From Anaerolineales bacterium (GTDB lineage Bacteria; Chloroflexota; Anaerolineae; Anaerolineales; UBA11579), in the NCBI GenBank assembly GCA_019637675.1, contig JAHBVE010000002.1, positions 333,797 to 397,796 on the forward strand: a stretch of 64,000 nt of DNA, in the 5' to 3' direction. Positions 17,444-25,423 of this stretch are shown piece after piece. The number at the start of each line of letters is the position of its first letter. The stretch's first letter is position 1. Below the pieces are notes generated by a model, which was not told where the DNA came from, made no database searches, and was given only the letters and a program-made list of their open reading frames with translations. The position numbers were made by a program, and so were the translations under genes.

Positions 17444-18101
17444 TATTGTGGGCTACGGCTGGCACCAGCAAAGAGCTGACCGGCAGATCCCCCAGGTGGC
17501 TGAGGTCATTGAAAGCGAACATCCGCCACTGGTGGTTGTGGGTATCGTAAGTCAGGCGGGCGTAACCGGTATTCTGGAAGTGAAAGCGCGGGCCTTGGAA
17601 GTTGGCGTGCGGGCTGATGCCTAAGATGGCGTACATCAGCATGCCCAGGAAAGCGCGGTGCGAAACGACAAGATATTTGCCGCGCGGCTGGCTTAGCAAG
17701 TGGTGCAGAACCTGGCCGGCCCGCAGAAAGAGCTGCCACTGCCCCTCGCCCGTGTTGCCGTAGGGCTCGTACGGGGTGAGGAACGGCGGCGGGGGCACCT
17801 GCTGGCTGGCCAGCTCATGCGTGAGGCCGGTCAGCTCGCCCAGGTGGCGTTCGGCCAGCATGGGGTCGAGCGCCAGGTGCGCGCCGAGTGCATCCTTCAC
17901 GATCTCGGCGGTCTGGCGGGCGCGCTGCAGCGGGCTGGAGAAGATGCGCGTGAACTCCACCTTCTCGCCGCGCCATCGCTCAGCCAAGGCGGCGGCCTGC
18001 TGGCGACCGAGCTCGGTCAGTGGGAACTCTGCCTGTCCCTGGTGCTTTTTATCAATGTTGCCTTGTGATTCGGCGTGACGCAATAATACAAACTCATACA
18101 T
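17436..18101 (-). CDS. Histidine phosphatase family protein (phosphoglycerate-mutase-like)
   Basis: 221 residues starting MYEFVLLRHAESQGN. The RHA motif supplies the phosphohistidine; FSSPLQRARQTAEIV carries the second Arg; ERHLGELTG has the acid/base Glu; VVSHRAFLGML carries the second His (SHR in place of SHG). Substrate is unknown. The start at 18101 is supported by AAAGAGGTG eight bases upstream; a longer frame upstream has no support. Its 3' end lies in the 18-pair terminator. Confidence 0.85.
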   Translation of the reverse strand: MYEFVLLRHAESQGNIDKKHQGQAEFPLTELGRQQAAALAERWRGEKVEFTRIFSSPLQRARQTAEIVKDALGAHLALDPMLAERHLGELTGLTHELASQQVPPPPFLTPYEPYGNTGEGQWQLFLRAGQVLHHLLSQPRGKYLVVSHRAFLGMLMYAILGISPHANFQGPRFHFQNTGYARLTYDTHNHQWRMFAFNDLSHLGDLPVSSLLVPAVAHNSK

Positions 18102-18204
18102 GCTGCACCTCTTTGTAGCTCGAGCGATACATACTGCAAGCAGCCGGCCACCTGACAACAGGAAGGCCAGCTCAGTTACGTTCGCTCTTGACTTGTGAGG
18201 CGTC

Positions 18205-18224
18205 CTAGAACGGGATCGTTCTAG
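18205..18224. other. Perfect 8-bp inverted repeat in the 18102-18336 gap
   Basis: CTAGAACG-GGAT-CGTTCTAG. It is the only notable structure in this intergenic stretch, about 100 bases upstream of the histidine phosphatase gene, and could be an operator. Its GAAC-N6-GTTC core resembles an SOS box but the spacing differs from the usual four bases. Confidence 0.4.
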
Positions 18225-18336
18225 CCGGGAAGTTCCGAATGGCCATCAAAGCGTAAAGCTACCGTTAATTCGGCAAATTTTATCTGTACTCGCCGTAAAA
18301 GCAAGCCAAAGCCTGCCCAAATTTCGGGATATACAA

Positions 18337-18368
18337 AACTGGGCCCTGCATCGCTGCAGTGCCCAGTT
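18337..18368 (-). terminator. Terminator of the aquaporin gene
   Basis: Arms AACTGGGC / GCCCAGTT enclose a partly self-complementary TGCA-containing loop. On the minus strand the stem is followed by TTG, a weak T-tract. Confidence 0.65.
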
Positions 18369-18400
18369 CTAGCAATCGTTTGCAAAATGTGGGTATTGGC

Positions 18401-19030
18401 CTACTTCAAGAAACGCTGTGTCCAGGCGGCCAGTGCCGCGCCGGCGAACGGGCCAACGATGTAAAGCCACAGAGAACCCAAACCGCCGGTGAACAGCGCC
18501 GGGCCAAAGGTGCGCGCCGGGTTGAGCGAGGCGCCGGTCAGCGGGCCGCCCATCAGGATCAGGGCTGCCAGCGTCAGACCAATGGCCACGCCGGCGAAGG
18601 GCGTGCTGTCCTTCTGCACGGCGGTGCGCAGCACAACAGTAACCAGCAGGAAGGTCAGTGCAGCTTCCACCACCAGCGCCTGCAGCGGAGTCACGCTGGC
18701 GGCGGGCAGCGTAGCGCCCAGGCTGCTGCCTGGGCCGAGCACGATGTACAGCAGGCCGGCGCCGAAGGCGCCGCCCAGCATCTGGGCAAGCCAGTAGCGG
18801 GCGGCCTGCGCCCACTTCAGTTTGCCGGCCAGGGTCACGGCCAGCGTGACAGCCGGGTTGATGTGCGTGCCAGATACCGCGCCGTAGGCATAGGCCATAC
18901 CGATGAGCACCAGGCCATGCGCCAGGGCCACGCCCACCAGGCCGCCGATGCCCAGCGCGCCGGCGCCCGCGCCGACAAAGATGAGGGCTGCGGTGCCGAT
19001 GAATTCAGCCAGCCAGACTTTTGTTTTCAT
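18401..19030 (-). CDS. Aquaporin/aquaglyceroporin (MIP family), likely arsenite channel
   Basis: 209 residues with six membrane helices and both pore motifs, THINPAVTLAV and ASLNPARTFGP. MIP channels pass water, glycerol or metalloids. The gene is divergent from an ArsR-ArsC fusion and shares its short intergenic operator region, the same pairing as AqpS-type arsenite channels in ars operons, so export of arsenite down its gradient is the likely role. A strong AAAGGAGCG lies just upstream of the ATG. Confidence 0.88.
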   Translation of the reverse strand: MKTKVWLAEFIGTAALIFVGAGAGALGIGGLVGVALAHGLVLIGMAYAYGAVSGTHINPAVTLAVTLAGKLKWAQAARYWLAQMLGGAFGAGLLYIVLGPGSSLGATLPAASVTPLQALVVEAALTFLLVTVVLRTAVQKDSTPFAGVAIGLTLAALILMGGPLTGASLNPARTFGPALFTGGLGSLWLYIVGPFAGAALAAWTQRFLK

Positions 19031-19097
19031 ATCGCTCCTTTTTTTGTCAATCGTAGGACTCTTATTCTAAAAGCGGATGCCTAAGCACGCTAGCTTG

Positions 19098-19122
19098 TGA
19101 TATTATATCAATACATTTTGAT
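19098..19122. promoter_or_regulatory. Candidate ArsR operator between aquaporin and arsR-arsC
   Basis: ATCAA-N6-TTGAT at 19107-19122 is a perfect ArsR/SmtB-type inverted repeat. It abuts a second palindrome, TGATAT-T-ATATCA (19098-19110). Another TTGAT follows at 19133-19137. The cluster is 18 bases before the arsR-arsC start and could repress both divergent genes. Confidence 0.65.
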
Positions 19123-19139
19123 ACAAAAAGGATTGATAT

Positions 19140-19883
19140 ATGCAGGCCACTACCTATGCTCCGCAGTTATTCAGCCTTTTAGGAAACGACATGCGTTGGA
19201 AGCTTGTCTCGGCGTTAGTGAGGGGCGATTTCAGTGTCAACGAATTGCAGCAGAGAGTGCGCGGTAAACAGAACCTTGTGTCCTATCATTTAGGCAGGCT
19301 CAGGAAGGCCAAACTCGTGACAGAAACGGCCAGCATTGCGGACGGTCGCGAAACTTATTACAGCCTCAACATGGCAAATCTGCAGCGGCTGTTCTTCTCC
19401 AGCGGCGAAAGCCTGCACCCCGCGCTCACTCCAAACCCGGAAAGTACCGCGCCCGGAACTGACCAAAAGCTGCGTGTCTTGTTTCTGTGCACACATAACA
19501 GTGCCCGTTCCCAAATAGCTGAGGGTCTATTGCGCGCCAAGGGCGGCGAGGGCGTGGAAGTTTTTAGTGCAGGCACAGAACCATCGACAGTAAACCCACT
19601 GGCGATTGAGGCCATGGATGGACTGGGCATTGACATTCGCAGCCAACAGTCCAAATCCATGGAGGGCTTTCTAGGCCAGCACTTTGATTATGTAATCACA
19701 GTGTGTGACCGCGCCAAAGACAGTTGCCCGGTCTTTCCAGGCGCGCCTGAACAAATTCACTGGAGCTTCCCTGATCCCAGTGAGGCAAAAGGAAGTAGAG
19801 AAGAGCAACTGAAGGCTTTTGAAGACACTGCTCAGGGGTTAATGCAACGGATCAACTATTTTCTGCTGATGGTGAACCGCTAA
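19140..19883 (+). CDS. ArsR-ArsC fusion: metalloregulator joined to arsenate reductase
   Basis: 247 residues. Residues 1-85 form an ArsR winged HTH (NLVSYHLGRLRKAKLV as the recognition helix). Residues 111-245 form a low-molecular-weight-phosphatase-fold ArsC with P-loop CTHNSARS (C117), then C189 (VITVCDRAKDSC) and C196. The spacing 117/189/196 exactly equals the 10/82/89 redox triad of thioredoxin-coupled pI258 ArsC. The ArsR part has no Cys, so arsenic sensing may use the reductase domain or non-Cys ligands. AAAGGA lies upstream of the ATG. The 3' end overlaps fmt by 32 bases, tail to tail. Confidence 0.92.
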   Translation: MQATTYAPQLFSLLGNDMRWKLVSALVRGDFSVNELQQRVRGKQNLVSYHLGRLRKAKLVTETASIADGRETYYSLNMANLQRLFFSSGESLHPALTPNPESTAPGTDQKLRVLFLCTHNSARSQIAEGLLRAKGGEGVEVFSAGTEPSTVNPLAIEAMDGLGIDIRSQQSKSMEGFLGQHFDYVITVCDRAKDSCPVFPGAPEQIHWSFPDPSEAKGSREEQLKAFEDTAQGLMQRINYFLLMVNR

Positions 19884-20811
19884 CCATTTCCCAGTCTCGC
19901 GCGCCTTGCAGGAAATCTCGGCCGCTCATGGGCTTTTTACCAGGGGGTTGTACATGCTCTAACACCAGCGCTCCCTGCGAAGTCACGACAGCCGGCAATC
20001 CGTCGAGCACTACACGGCTGCCTACGCCCATGCGGCCACTGTCTGCGACAGCCGTCGCATGGGCGCGTAGCACGCGCAGCGGGCCGCCCTTCCACGGCAG
20101 GCTGGCGACGGGCCAGGGATTGTAGGCGCGCACTTTGCGGGCCAGCAACTCGGCCGGCTCGTCAAAGTTGAGCACGCCTTCACTTTTGTCGAGCAAGGGC
20201 GCCAGGGTCACGCCGTCTTCGGGCTGGGGTTGGGGCTGGATGCTGCCGGCCAGGTAGCCAGGCAACGTGTCCAGCAGGAGTTCAGCGCCGAGCACGCTGA
20301 GCTTGCCGCTCAGCGTGCCGGCCGTATCCTCCGGCTGGATGGGGATGCTGCGTTTGCTGAGCATGGGGCCGGTATCCATGCCGGGGTCCATGCGCATGAT
20401 GGTGACGCCGGCTTCGGCGTCACCATGCAATATGGCGGCTACGATGGGGGATGCCCCGCGCCAGCGGGGCAGCAGCGAGGCGTGCACGTTAACGCAGCCA
20501 TGCGCCGGCAGGTCGAGCACGGCCGAGCGCAGGATCTGGCCGTAGGCCGCCACCACGACGAGGTCAGGCGCCCAGGCTTGCAACTGCTGCAGGGCGGCCT
20601 TCTCACGCAGACGCTCCGGCTGGATGATGGGAAGGTCGAGCTGCTGGGCCAGGGTCTTGATGGGCGGCGGGGTCAGCTGGCGGCCGCGGCCGGCTGGGCG
20701 GTCTGGCTGGGTAACTACCCCCACTACCCTGGCTTGCGCCAGGGTAGTGAGGCCTTGCAGGCTGGGCACGGCAAACTCGGGGGACCCCATGAATACGATG
20801 CGGGTAGGCAT
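19852..20811 (-). CDS. fmt: Methionyl-tRNA formyltransferase
   Basis: 319 residues, normal length. It formylates initiator Met-tRNA using 10-formyl-THF. MPTRIVFMGSPEFAVPSLQ is the Rossmann start; CVNVHASLLPRWRGASPI contains the catalytic His and the SLLP loop; MRMDPGMDTGPM is also diagnostic. The C-terminal OB-like domain follows. No peptide deformylase gene is adjacent. The 3' end overlaps arsR-arsC on the other strand. Confidence 0.95.
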   Translation of the reverse strand: MPTRIVFMGSPEFAVPSLQGLTTLAQARVVGVVTQPDRPAGRGRQLTPPPIKTLAQQLDLPIIQPERLREKAALQQLQAWAPDLVVVAAYGQILRSAVLDLPAHGCVNVHASLLPRWRGASPIVAAILHGDAEAGVTIMRMDPGMDTGPMLSKRSIPIQPEDTAGTLSGKLSVLGAELLLDTLPGYLAGSIQPQPQPEDGVTLAPLLDKSEGVLNFDEPAELLARKVRAYNPWPVASLPWKGGPLRVLRAHATAVADSGRMGVGSRVVLDGLPAVVTSQGALVLEHVQPPGKKPMSGRDFLQGARDWEMVSGSPSAENS

Positions 20812-20898
20812 ATATGGTCTTCAGTTCTCCGCGGGCATTTTAGCATGCGGGGCATCCGTGCTTTTAGTAACTAATTGGCAACTAGTACGTTATGGCTC

Positions 20899-20927
20899 TT
20901 GTGCTGCGCGCCGGACAGCACTACAAT
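20899..20927 (+). promoter_or_regulatory. Promoter of the DUF4870-like gene
   Basis: TTGTGC, 17-base spacer, TACAAT; the ATG is 35 bases further with AAAGGAG before it. This is a leadered, Shine-Dalgarno-type gene, in contrast to many neighbours. Confidence 0.55.
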
Positions 20928-20962
20928 GCAATTAAATTCGCAATCATCTAAAGGAGATCTCT

Positions 20963-21283
20963 ATGGCTCAAGGTACTGCAACAAGCGACGACAAACTGTG
21001 GGCAGCGCTGGCATATTTGTTCACCCCGCTCGCCCCGGTCATCCTCTTGCTGATCGACGGCAAGAAGGACCGCCCCTTCATTAAGGAGCACCTGGTGCAA
21101 GCCCTGGTGTGGGGCATTGTGTCGATCGTGCTGGGTTTCGTGCTGGGCGCTACCATCATCCTGGCTTGCGTAGCCTGGGCGGTGTGGATCCCGCAGATCA
21201 TCTGGGCTTACCAGGCCTACCAGGGCAAGTCCGTCACCATCCCGGTCATCACCGACTTCGTGAAGAACCAGGGCTGGGCCTAA
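20963..21283 (+). CDS. DUF4870-like small membrane protein
   Basis: 106 residues. DDKLWAALAYLFTPLAPVILLL is followed by KKDRPFIKEHLVQAL and a second long hydrophobic stretch (about 48-75) and a third (78-90). This order, helix then KxxRPFxxxH then two helices, is the DUF4870/Tic20-like pattern; function is unknown. AAAGGAGA supports the start, and a strong terminator follows. Confidence 0.75.
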   Translation: MAQGTATSDDKLWAALAYLFTPLAPVILLLIDGKKDRPFIKEHLVQALVWGIVSIVLGFVLGATIILACVAWAVWIPQIIWAYQAYQGKSVTIPVITDFVKNQGWA

Positions 21284-21302
21284 GCTCGCTCGCTTCAAAA
21301 AC

Positions 21303-21335
21303 AAACGCCCGTGCAAATTGCACGGGCGTTTTTGT
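21303..21335 (+). terminator. Intrinsic terminator
   Basis: Stem AAACGCCCGTGC / GCACGGGCGTTT, loop AAATT, then TTG. It ends at the -10 box of the next gene. Confidence 0.88.
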
Positions 21336-21347
21336 TAGAATGCAGAT

Positions 21348-21728
21348 ATGCCAAGTAAAAAGATCGCTCCCCTTGAAAAGCCAAGCAATGTGAACGCCAT
21401 TGGCGTGATGAACCTGGTCAGCGGCGCCATCAATATTATGGTGGGCGGCGGCCTCACCATCGGGATCGTGCTGGGCACGCTGTTCCTGGGCGTGGTGTGC
21501 CTGCCGCTCACCATCGCCCCGGCGGTGCTGGGCGTGTTCGAAGTGCTGTACGGCGTCAAGCTGATGGCCAACCCGCCCCAGCCGGTCAAGCCCTCCAAGG
21601 CGATCGCCATCGCCCAGATCATTACCTTCCTGTACCTGAACGTGATCTCGGGCGTGATCGGCATCCTCTCGCTGACCATGTACACCGACCCCGAAGTAGA
21701 GGCCTATTTCGAGAAGGTGAATTCGTAG
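21348..21728 (+). CDS. Unrecognised small membrane protein
   Basis: 126 residues with three to four hydrophobic segments (about 18-60 split by a short turn, then 86-110) and a polar, Lys/Pro-containing N-terminus (MPSKKIAPLEKPSNVNAIGV). No family was recognised; it resembles small DUF4870/DUF308-style membrane proteins by layout only. TAGAAT (21336-21341) is six bases before the ATG and there is no Shine-Dalgarno, so it should be leaderless despite sitting just after the DUF4870-like gene. Confidence 0.7.
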   Translation: MPSKKIAPLEKPSNVNAIGVMNLVSGAINIMVGGGLTIGIVLGTLFLGVVCLPLTIAPAVLGVFEVLYGVKLMANPPQPVKPSKAIAIAQIITFLYLNVISGVIGILSLTMYTDPEVEAYFEKVNS

Positions 21729-21750
21729 CCAATAGGCTGGCCAGCCCTGC

Positions 21751-21779
21751 TTGACTTACGGCCTTGCGCCTTTTAGAAT
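21751..21779 (+). promoter_or_regulatory. Consensus promoter of the glycine riboswitch transcript
   Basis: TTGACT, exactly 17 bases, TAGAAT. The predicted start (about 21786) is just upstream of the first aptamer. Confidence 0.75.
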
Positions 21780-21796
21780 CGATAAAATTAAAAACG

Positions 21797-22031
21797 AGCG
21801 TAGGGAAGAGCGCCCTGGCCGCCGCTAAGCGGTAGCCAACGGCCACCGAAGGTGCAAGCTGAGGCGGAGACCACCGCCTAGCGAAACTCTCAGGTAAAAG
21901 GACCCGCGATCGTCATACTCCTCTGGAAATGTAGACTGTGCGCATCGGCTGAAGCCGCTGCTGCAGTCTCAACCGACGGGGCAAGTGCGCCGGAAGCACG
22001 GCGCATCAAACTCTCAGGTCCAAAACAGAGG
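21797..22031 (+). ncRNA. Tandem glycine riboswitch
   Basis: Two consecutive glycine aptamers. The first (about 21797-21908) has AGGGAAGAG, GGCGGAGACCACCGCC and AAACTCTCAGGTAAAAGGACC. The second (about 21919-22031) has CTCTGGAAATG, CCGACGGGGCAAG and AAACTCTCAGGTCCAAAACAGAG. Both carry the diagnostic ACTCTCAGGT core. The 3' side of the second P1 (CAGAGG, 22026-22031) shares AGG with the 5' arm of the following terminator, so glycine binding should block termination and turn on gcvH-gcvPA-gcvPB. Confidence 0.95.
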
Positions 22032-22063
22032 CGCACACGTTTATTTCGTGTGCGCCTTTTTTG
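22029..22063 (+). terminator. Riboswitch expression-platform terminator
   Basis: Stem AGGCGCACACG / CGTGTGCGCCT with loop TTTATTT, then TTTTTGTT. It overlaps the end of the second aptamer by three bases. Confidence 0.9.
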
Positions 22064-22090
22064 TTAGACCAGATGGCATGAGGAGACGAG

Positions 22091-22483
22091 ATGAAATACC
22101 CCAGCGATGTAAAGTACACCAAGAACGACGAATGGGTGCGCGTGGAAGGCGAGAACGCCACCGTGGGCATCAGCGACTACGCCCAGGACCAGCTCTCTGA
22201 CATCGTATATGTAGACTTCAGCGCAGCCCCCGGCGCAAACGTGGCGCAGGGCGCCACGTTTGCGGGCGTCGAGTCGGTGAAGGCTGCGGCCGACATCTAC
22301 ATGCCGGTGGACGGCGAAGTGATCGAGGTCAACAGCGCCCTGGCGCAGAAGCCCGAGGCGATCAACAGCGATCCGTACGGCGAAGCCTGGCTGGCCAAGG
22401 TCAAACTGACCAACCCCAGCCAGCTCGACAGCCTGATGGACGCGGCCGCCTATGGGGCCTACTGCAAGGAGCGTTCGGCGTGA
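22091..22483 (+). CDS. gcvH: Glycine cleavage system H protein
   Basis: 130 residues. It carries the aminomethyl group on a lipoyl arm attached to K64 in ESVKAAADIYMPVDGEV. The hybrid-motif flanks (VDFSAAPGANV and INSDPYGEAWLAKVKL) are intact. GAGGAGACG lies upstream of the ATG. It is the first gene after the glycine riboswitch. Lipoylation could come from the LipM-like protein at 3872. No gcvT is present in the window. Confidence 0.96.
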   Translation: MKYPSDVKYTKNDEWVRVEGENATVGISDYAQDQLSDIVYVDFSAAPGANVAQGATFAGVESVKAAADIYMPVDGEVIEVNSALAQKPEAINSDPYGEAWLAKVKLTNPSQLDSLMDAAAYGAYCKERSA

Positions 22484-23826
22484 CCTTCGTCCCGCATACG
22501 GACAGCGACCGCCAGCAAATGCTGGAGGCGATCGGCGTCAAGAGTATTGCCGATCTTTTCAGCGCGGTGCCGCAAAAGTTCCGTTTCCCCAAACTTAACC
22601 TGCCCGCCCCGCTGACCGAGATGGAAGCGCTGGGCGAGCTCAAAGGCATAGCCGACGCCAACGAGAGCGCCGATGACCTGGTGAGCTTCCTGGGCGCGGG
22701 CGCCTACCATCACTACATTCCCGCCGGGGTGGACAGCATCCTGCGCCGCGGCGAGTACTACACCGCCTACACGCCCTACCAGCCGGAGATCTCGCAGGGC
22801 ACGCTGCAAGCCATCTTCGAATACCAGAGCCTGATCGTGGCGCTGACCGGTATGGAGGTCAGCAACGCCTCGCACTATGACGGCGCCACCGCGCTGGCCG
22901 AAGCGGTCAACATGAGCCGCGCCATCCACCGCGGGGCGCGCAACAAGGTCATCCTATCGCCCGGCATCCACCCACAGTACCGCGCCGTGGTGCACACCTA
23001 CGAAGACGGCGGCGACCTGCAATTCGTGGGCGAAGACCTGGACCTGAGCGCCGGGCCGGACGCGCTGATCGACCTGATCGATGAGCAGACCGGGCTGGTT
23101 TGCGTGGCCTATCCGGACTTCTTCGGCCGGGTGTATGACTACACCAAGCTGGCCGAGGCGGCCCACGCCAAGGGCGCCCTGCTGGCTGTCTCCGCCAACC
23201 CCACCGCGCTCGGGCTGCTCAAGCCGCCCGGCGAGATGGGCGCGGATATCGTCACCGGCGAGGGCCAGCCGCTGGGCATCCCGCTCTCGTTCGGCGGGCC
23301 GTACCTCGGCATCCTCACCACCCGCAACCAGTATGTGCGCCAGATCGCCGGCCGCCTGGTGGGCGAAACCGTGGACAACCGCGGCCAGCGCGGCTTTGTG
23401 CTGACTCTGAGCACGCGTGAGCAGCACATCAAGCGTGAGAAGGCCAGCTCCAACATTTGCACTAACCAGGGTCTGATGATGCTGGCGGCTACGACCTACC
23501 TAAGCCTGCTCGGCAAGAGCGGCCTGCGCCAGGTGGCCGAGAGCTGCTTCCACAAGGCGCACTATGCTGCGGTTGAGATCAGCAAGCTCAAAGGCTTTGG
23601 CCTCAAGTTCAAGGATGCTTTCTTCCATGAGTTTGTGATCGAGAGTCCCATCCCGGCCGCCGAGCTCAACCTGCGCCTGCTGGAGCGCGGCATCATCGGC
23701 GGCTATGACCTGGGCAACGACTACAAGGGCATGCAGAACTGCGTTCTGCTTGCCGTTACCGAACTGAATAGCAAGGAAGAGATCGACTATCTTGTCGAAA
23801 CCCTGGCGGAGGTGGCCCATGCCTGA
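22480..23826 (+). CDS. gcvPA: Glycine dehydrogenase (decarboxylating) subunit 1
   Basis: 448 residues, GTG start overlapping the gcvH stop by four bases (GTGA). The N-terminal half of split glycine decarboxylase: FLGAGAYHHYIPAGVDSIL, YTPYQPEISQGTLQAIFEYQ and GASHYDGATALAE-type SNASHYDGATALAEA are family signatures. It forms an alpha2beta2 P-protein with the next gene product. The split form is typical of Firmicutes, archaea and Chloroflexota. Confidence 0.96.
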   Translation: MTFVPHTDSDRQQMLEAIGVKSIADLFSAVPQKFRFPKLNLPAPLTEMEALGELKGIADANESADDLVSFLGAGAYHHYIPAGVDSILRRGEYYTAYTPYQPEISQGTLQAIFEYQSLIVALTGMEVSNASHYDGATALAEAVNMSRAIHRGARNKVILSPGIHPQYRAVVHTYEDGGDLQFVGEDLDLSAGPDALIDLIDEQTGLVCVAYPDFFGRVYDYTKLAEAAHAKGALLAVSANPTALGLLKPPGEMGADIVTGEGQPLGIPLSFGGPYLGILTTRNQYVRQIAGRLVGETVDNRGQRGFVLTLSTREQHIKREKASSNICTNQGLMMLAATTYLSLLGKSGLRQVAESCFHKAHYAAVEISKLKGFGLKFKDAFFHEFVIESPIPAAELNLRLLERGIIGGYDLGNDYKGMQNCVLLAVTELNSKEEIDYLVETLAEVAHA

Positions 23827-25294
23827 GCCCTTGATCTACGACTTGGGCGCCCCCGGCCGCACTGGCGTAGGCATGCCGGCGCCGGATGTGCCGCTGGCTG
23901 ACTTGCCGGCCGGCCTGGTGCGCGAGAACCTCCCGCTGCCGGAGTTGGGCGAACTGGAAGCGCTGCGCCACCTGACACGCCTCTCGCAGCTTAACCACAG
24001 CATCCTGACCGGCTTCTACCCGCTGGGTTCGTGCACGATGAAGTACAACCCCATCGTCAACGAGGAAACAGCGCGCCTGGGCGGCTTTGCCCACGCCCAC
24101 CCGCTGCAACCAGCGGAAATGATGCAGGGCAGCCTGGCGGTCATGTACCACCTGCAGGAATGGCTGAAGGAGATCGGTGGCTTCGCCGCTGTTTCCCTGC
24201 AGCCAGCCGCCGGCGCCCAGGGCGAACTGGCCGGCGTGCTGATGATCCGCGCCTACCACGCCAGCCGCGGCGAGACCCAGCGCAACAAAGTACTGATCCC
24301 GGACTCGGCCCACGGCACCAACCCGGCCACCAGCGCCATGTCCGGCTACCGCGTCGTCGAAATTCCGTCTGACGCCCGCGGCAACCTCGACCTTGAAGCC
24401 CTGAAAGCCGAATGTGATGACACGCTGGCGGCCCTGATGCTGACCAATCCCAACACGCTGGGCCTGTTCGAAGAGCAGGTGCAAGAGGCGATCGAGGCGG
24501 TGCACGCCGCCGGTGGCCTGGTATACGGCGACGGGGCCAACATGAATGCCCTGCTGGGCATCGCCCGCCCGGGTGACCTGGGCGTGGATGTGCTGCACTA
24601 CAACCTGCACAAGACCTTCACCACGCCGCACGGCGGCGGCGGCCCGGGCTCCGGCCCGGTGGGCGTAGCCGCCCACCTGGCCGACTTCCTGCCCGGCCCC
24701 ATCGTGGGTATCGAGGAAGAGGGCAGCGAGGAGATGGGGCCAGTCTACGGCTGGCACCAGCCGCCCAAGAGCATCGGACGCCTGAAAGCGTTCCACGGCC
24801 AGTTCGGTATGCATGTGCGCGCCTTTACCTACATCCTGATGCAGGGCGCTGAGGGCCTGCGCTCGGTGGCCGAGCACGCTGTGCTCAACGGCAACTACCT
24901 GCGGGTCAAGCTGCAGGGCGCATACAAAGTGCCGTACGACCGGGTGTGCATGCACGAGGTAGTGTTGGAAGGCCGCTGGGCCGACGCGCCGGACATTCAT
25001 GCGCTGGACATTGCCAAGCGCCTGATGGACTTCGGCTTCCACCCGCCCACCAACTACTTCCCGCTGATCGTGCGCGAAGCGCTGATGATCGAACCCACCG
25101 AAACGGAGAGCAAAGAAGTGCTGGACGCCTTCGTGGACGCGATGCTCAAGATCGCCGAGGAAGCCCACACCACGCCAGAGCTGCTGCAACAGGCGCCGCA
25201 CACCACCAAGTACGGCCGCATGGACGAGGTCAAGGCGGCCCGGCAGTTGGTGCTTTGCTGTGAGATACCTAAAGAAGTGGCTGTTAGCGAATAG
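23819..25294 (+). CDS. gcvPB: Glycine dehydrogenase (decarboxylating) subunit 2
   Basis: 491 residues starting MPEPLIYDLGAPGR. The PLP lysine lies in LHKTFTTPHGGGGPGSGPVG, the glycine-rich loop that also signs the family; FYPLGSCTMKYNP is at the N-terminus. The ATG overlaps the gcvPA stop by eight bases, with GGAGG upstream. A very strong terminator follows at 25316. Together with gcvH it releases CO2 from glycine under glycine control. Confidence 0.96.
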   Translation: MPEPLIYDLGAPGRTGVGMPAPDVPLADLPAGLVRENLPLPELGELEALRHLTRLSQLNHSILTGFYPLGSCTMKYNPIVNEETARLGGFAHAHPLQPAEMMQGSLAVMYHLQEWLKEIGGFAAVSLQPAAGAQGELAGVLMIRAYHASRGETQRNKVLIPDSAHGTNPATSAMSGYRVVEIPSDARGNLDLEALKAECDDTLAALMLTNPNTLGLFEEQVQEAIEAVHAAGGLVYGDGANMNALLGIARPGDLGVDVLHYNLHKTFTTPHGGGGPGSGPVGVAAHLADFLPGPIVGIEEEGSEEMGPVYGWHQPPKSIGRLKAFHGQFGMHVRAFTYILMQGAEGLRSVAEHAVLNGNYLRVKLQGAYKVPYDRVCMHEVVLEGRWADAPDIHALDIAKRLMDFGFHPPTNYFPLIVREALMIEPTETESKEVLDAFVDAMLKIAEEAHTTPELLQQAPHTTKYGRMDEVKAARQLVLCCEIPKEVAVSE

Positions 25295-25315
25295 CCATAA
25301 GCCATAAGCGAACTG

Positions 25316-25362
25316 AACCGCGTCATCGCATTTTGATTGTTTCATGCGATGACGCGGTTTTG
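25316..25362 (+). terminator. 15-bp stem terminator of the gcv operon
   Basis: AACCGCGTCATCGCA and TGCGATGACGCGGTT are exact complements, followed by TTG. A second, outer inverted motif (AGCCATAAGCCATAAGC / GCTTACAGCTTATGGCT) flanks it at about 25292-25393, so the terminator is nested in a larger palindromic repeat. Confidence 0.88.
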
Positions 25363-25423
25363 TATCTAAGGCTTACAGCTTATGGCTTACAGCTAAGACC
25401 CGCTATTGTTATATACTCCCAAC

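Noticed and set aside
18205-18224. SOS box
   Set aside because: GAAC-N6-GTTC spacing differs from the sites at recA and no SOS gene follows.
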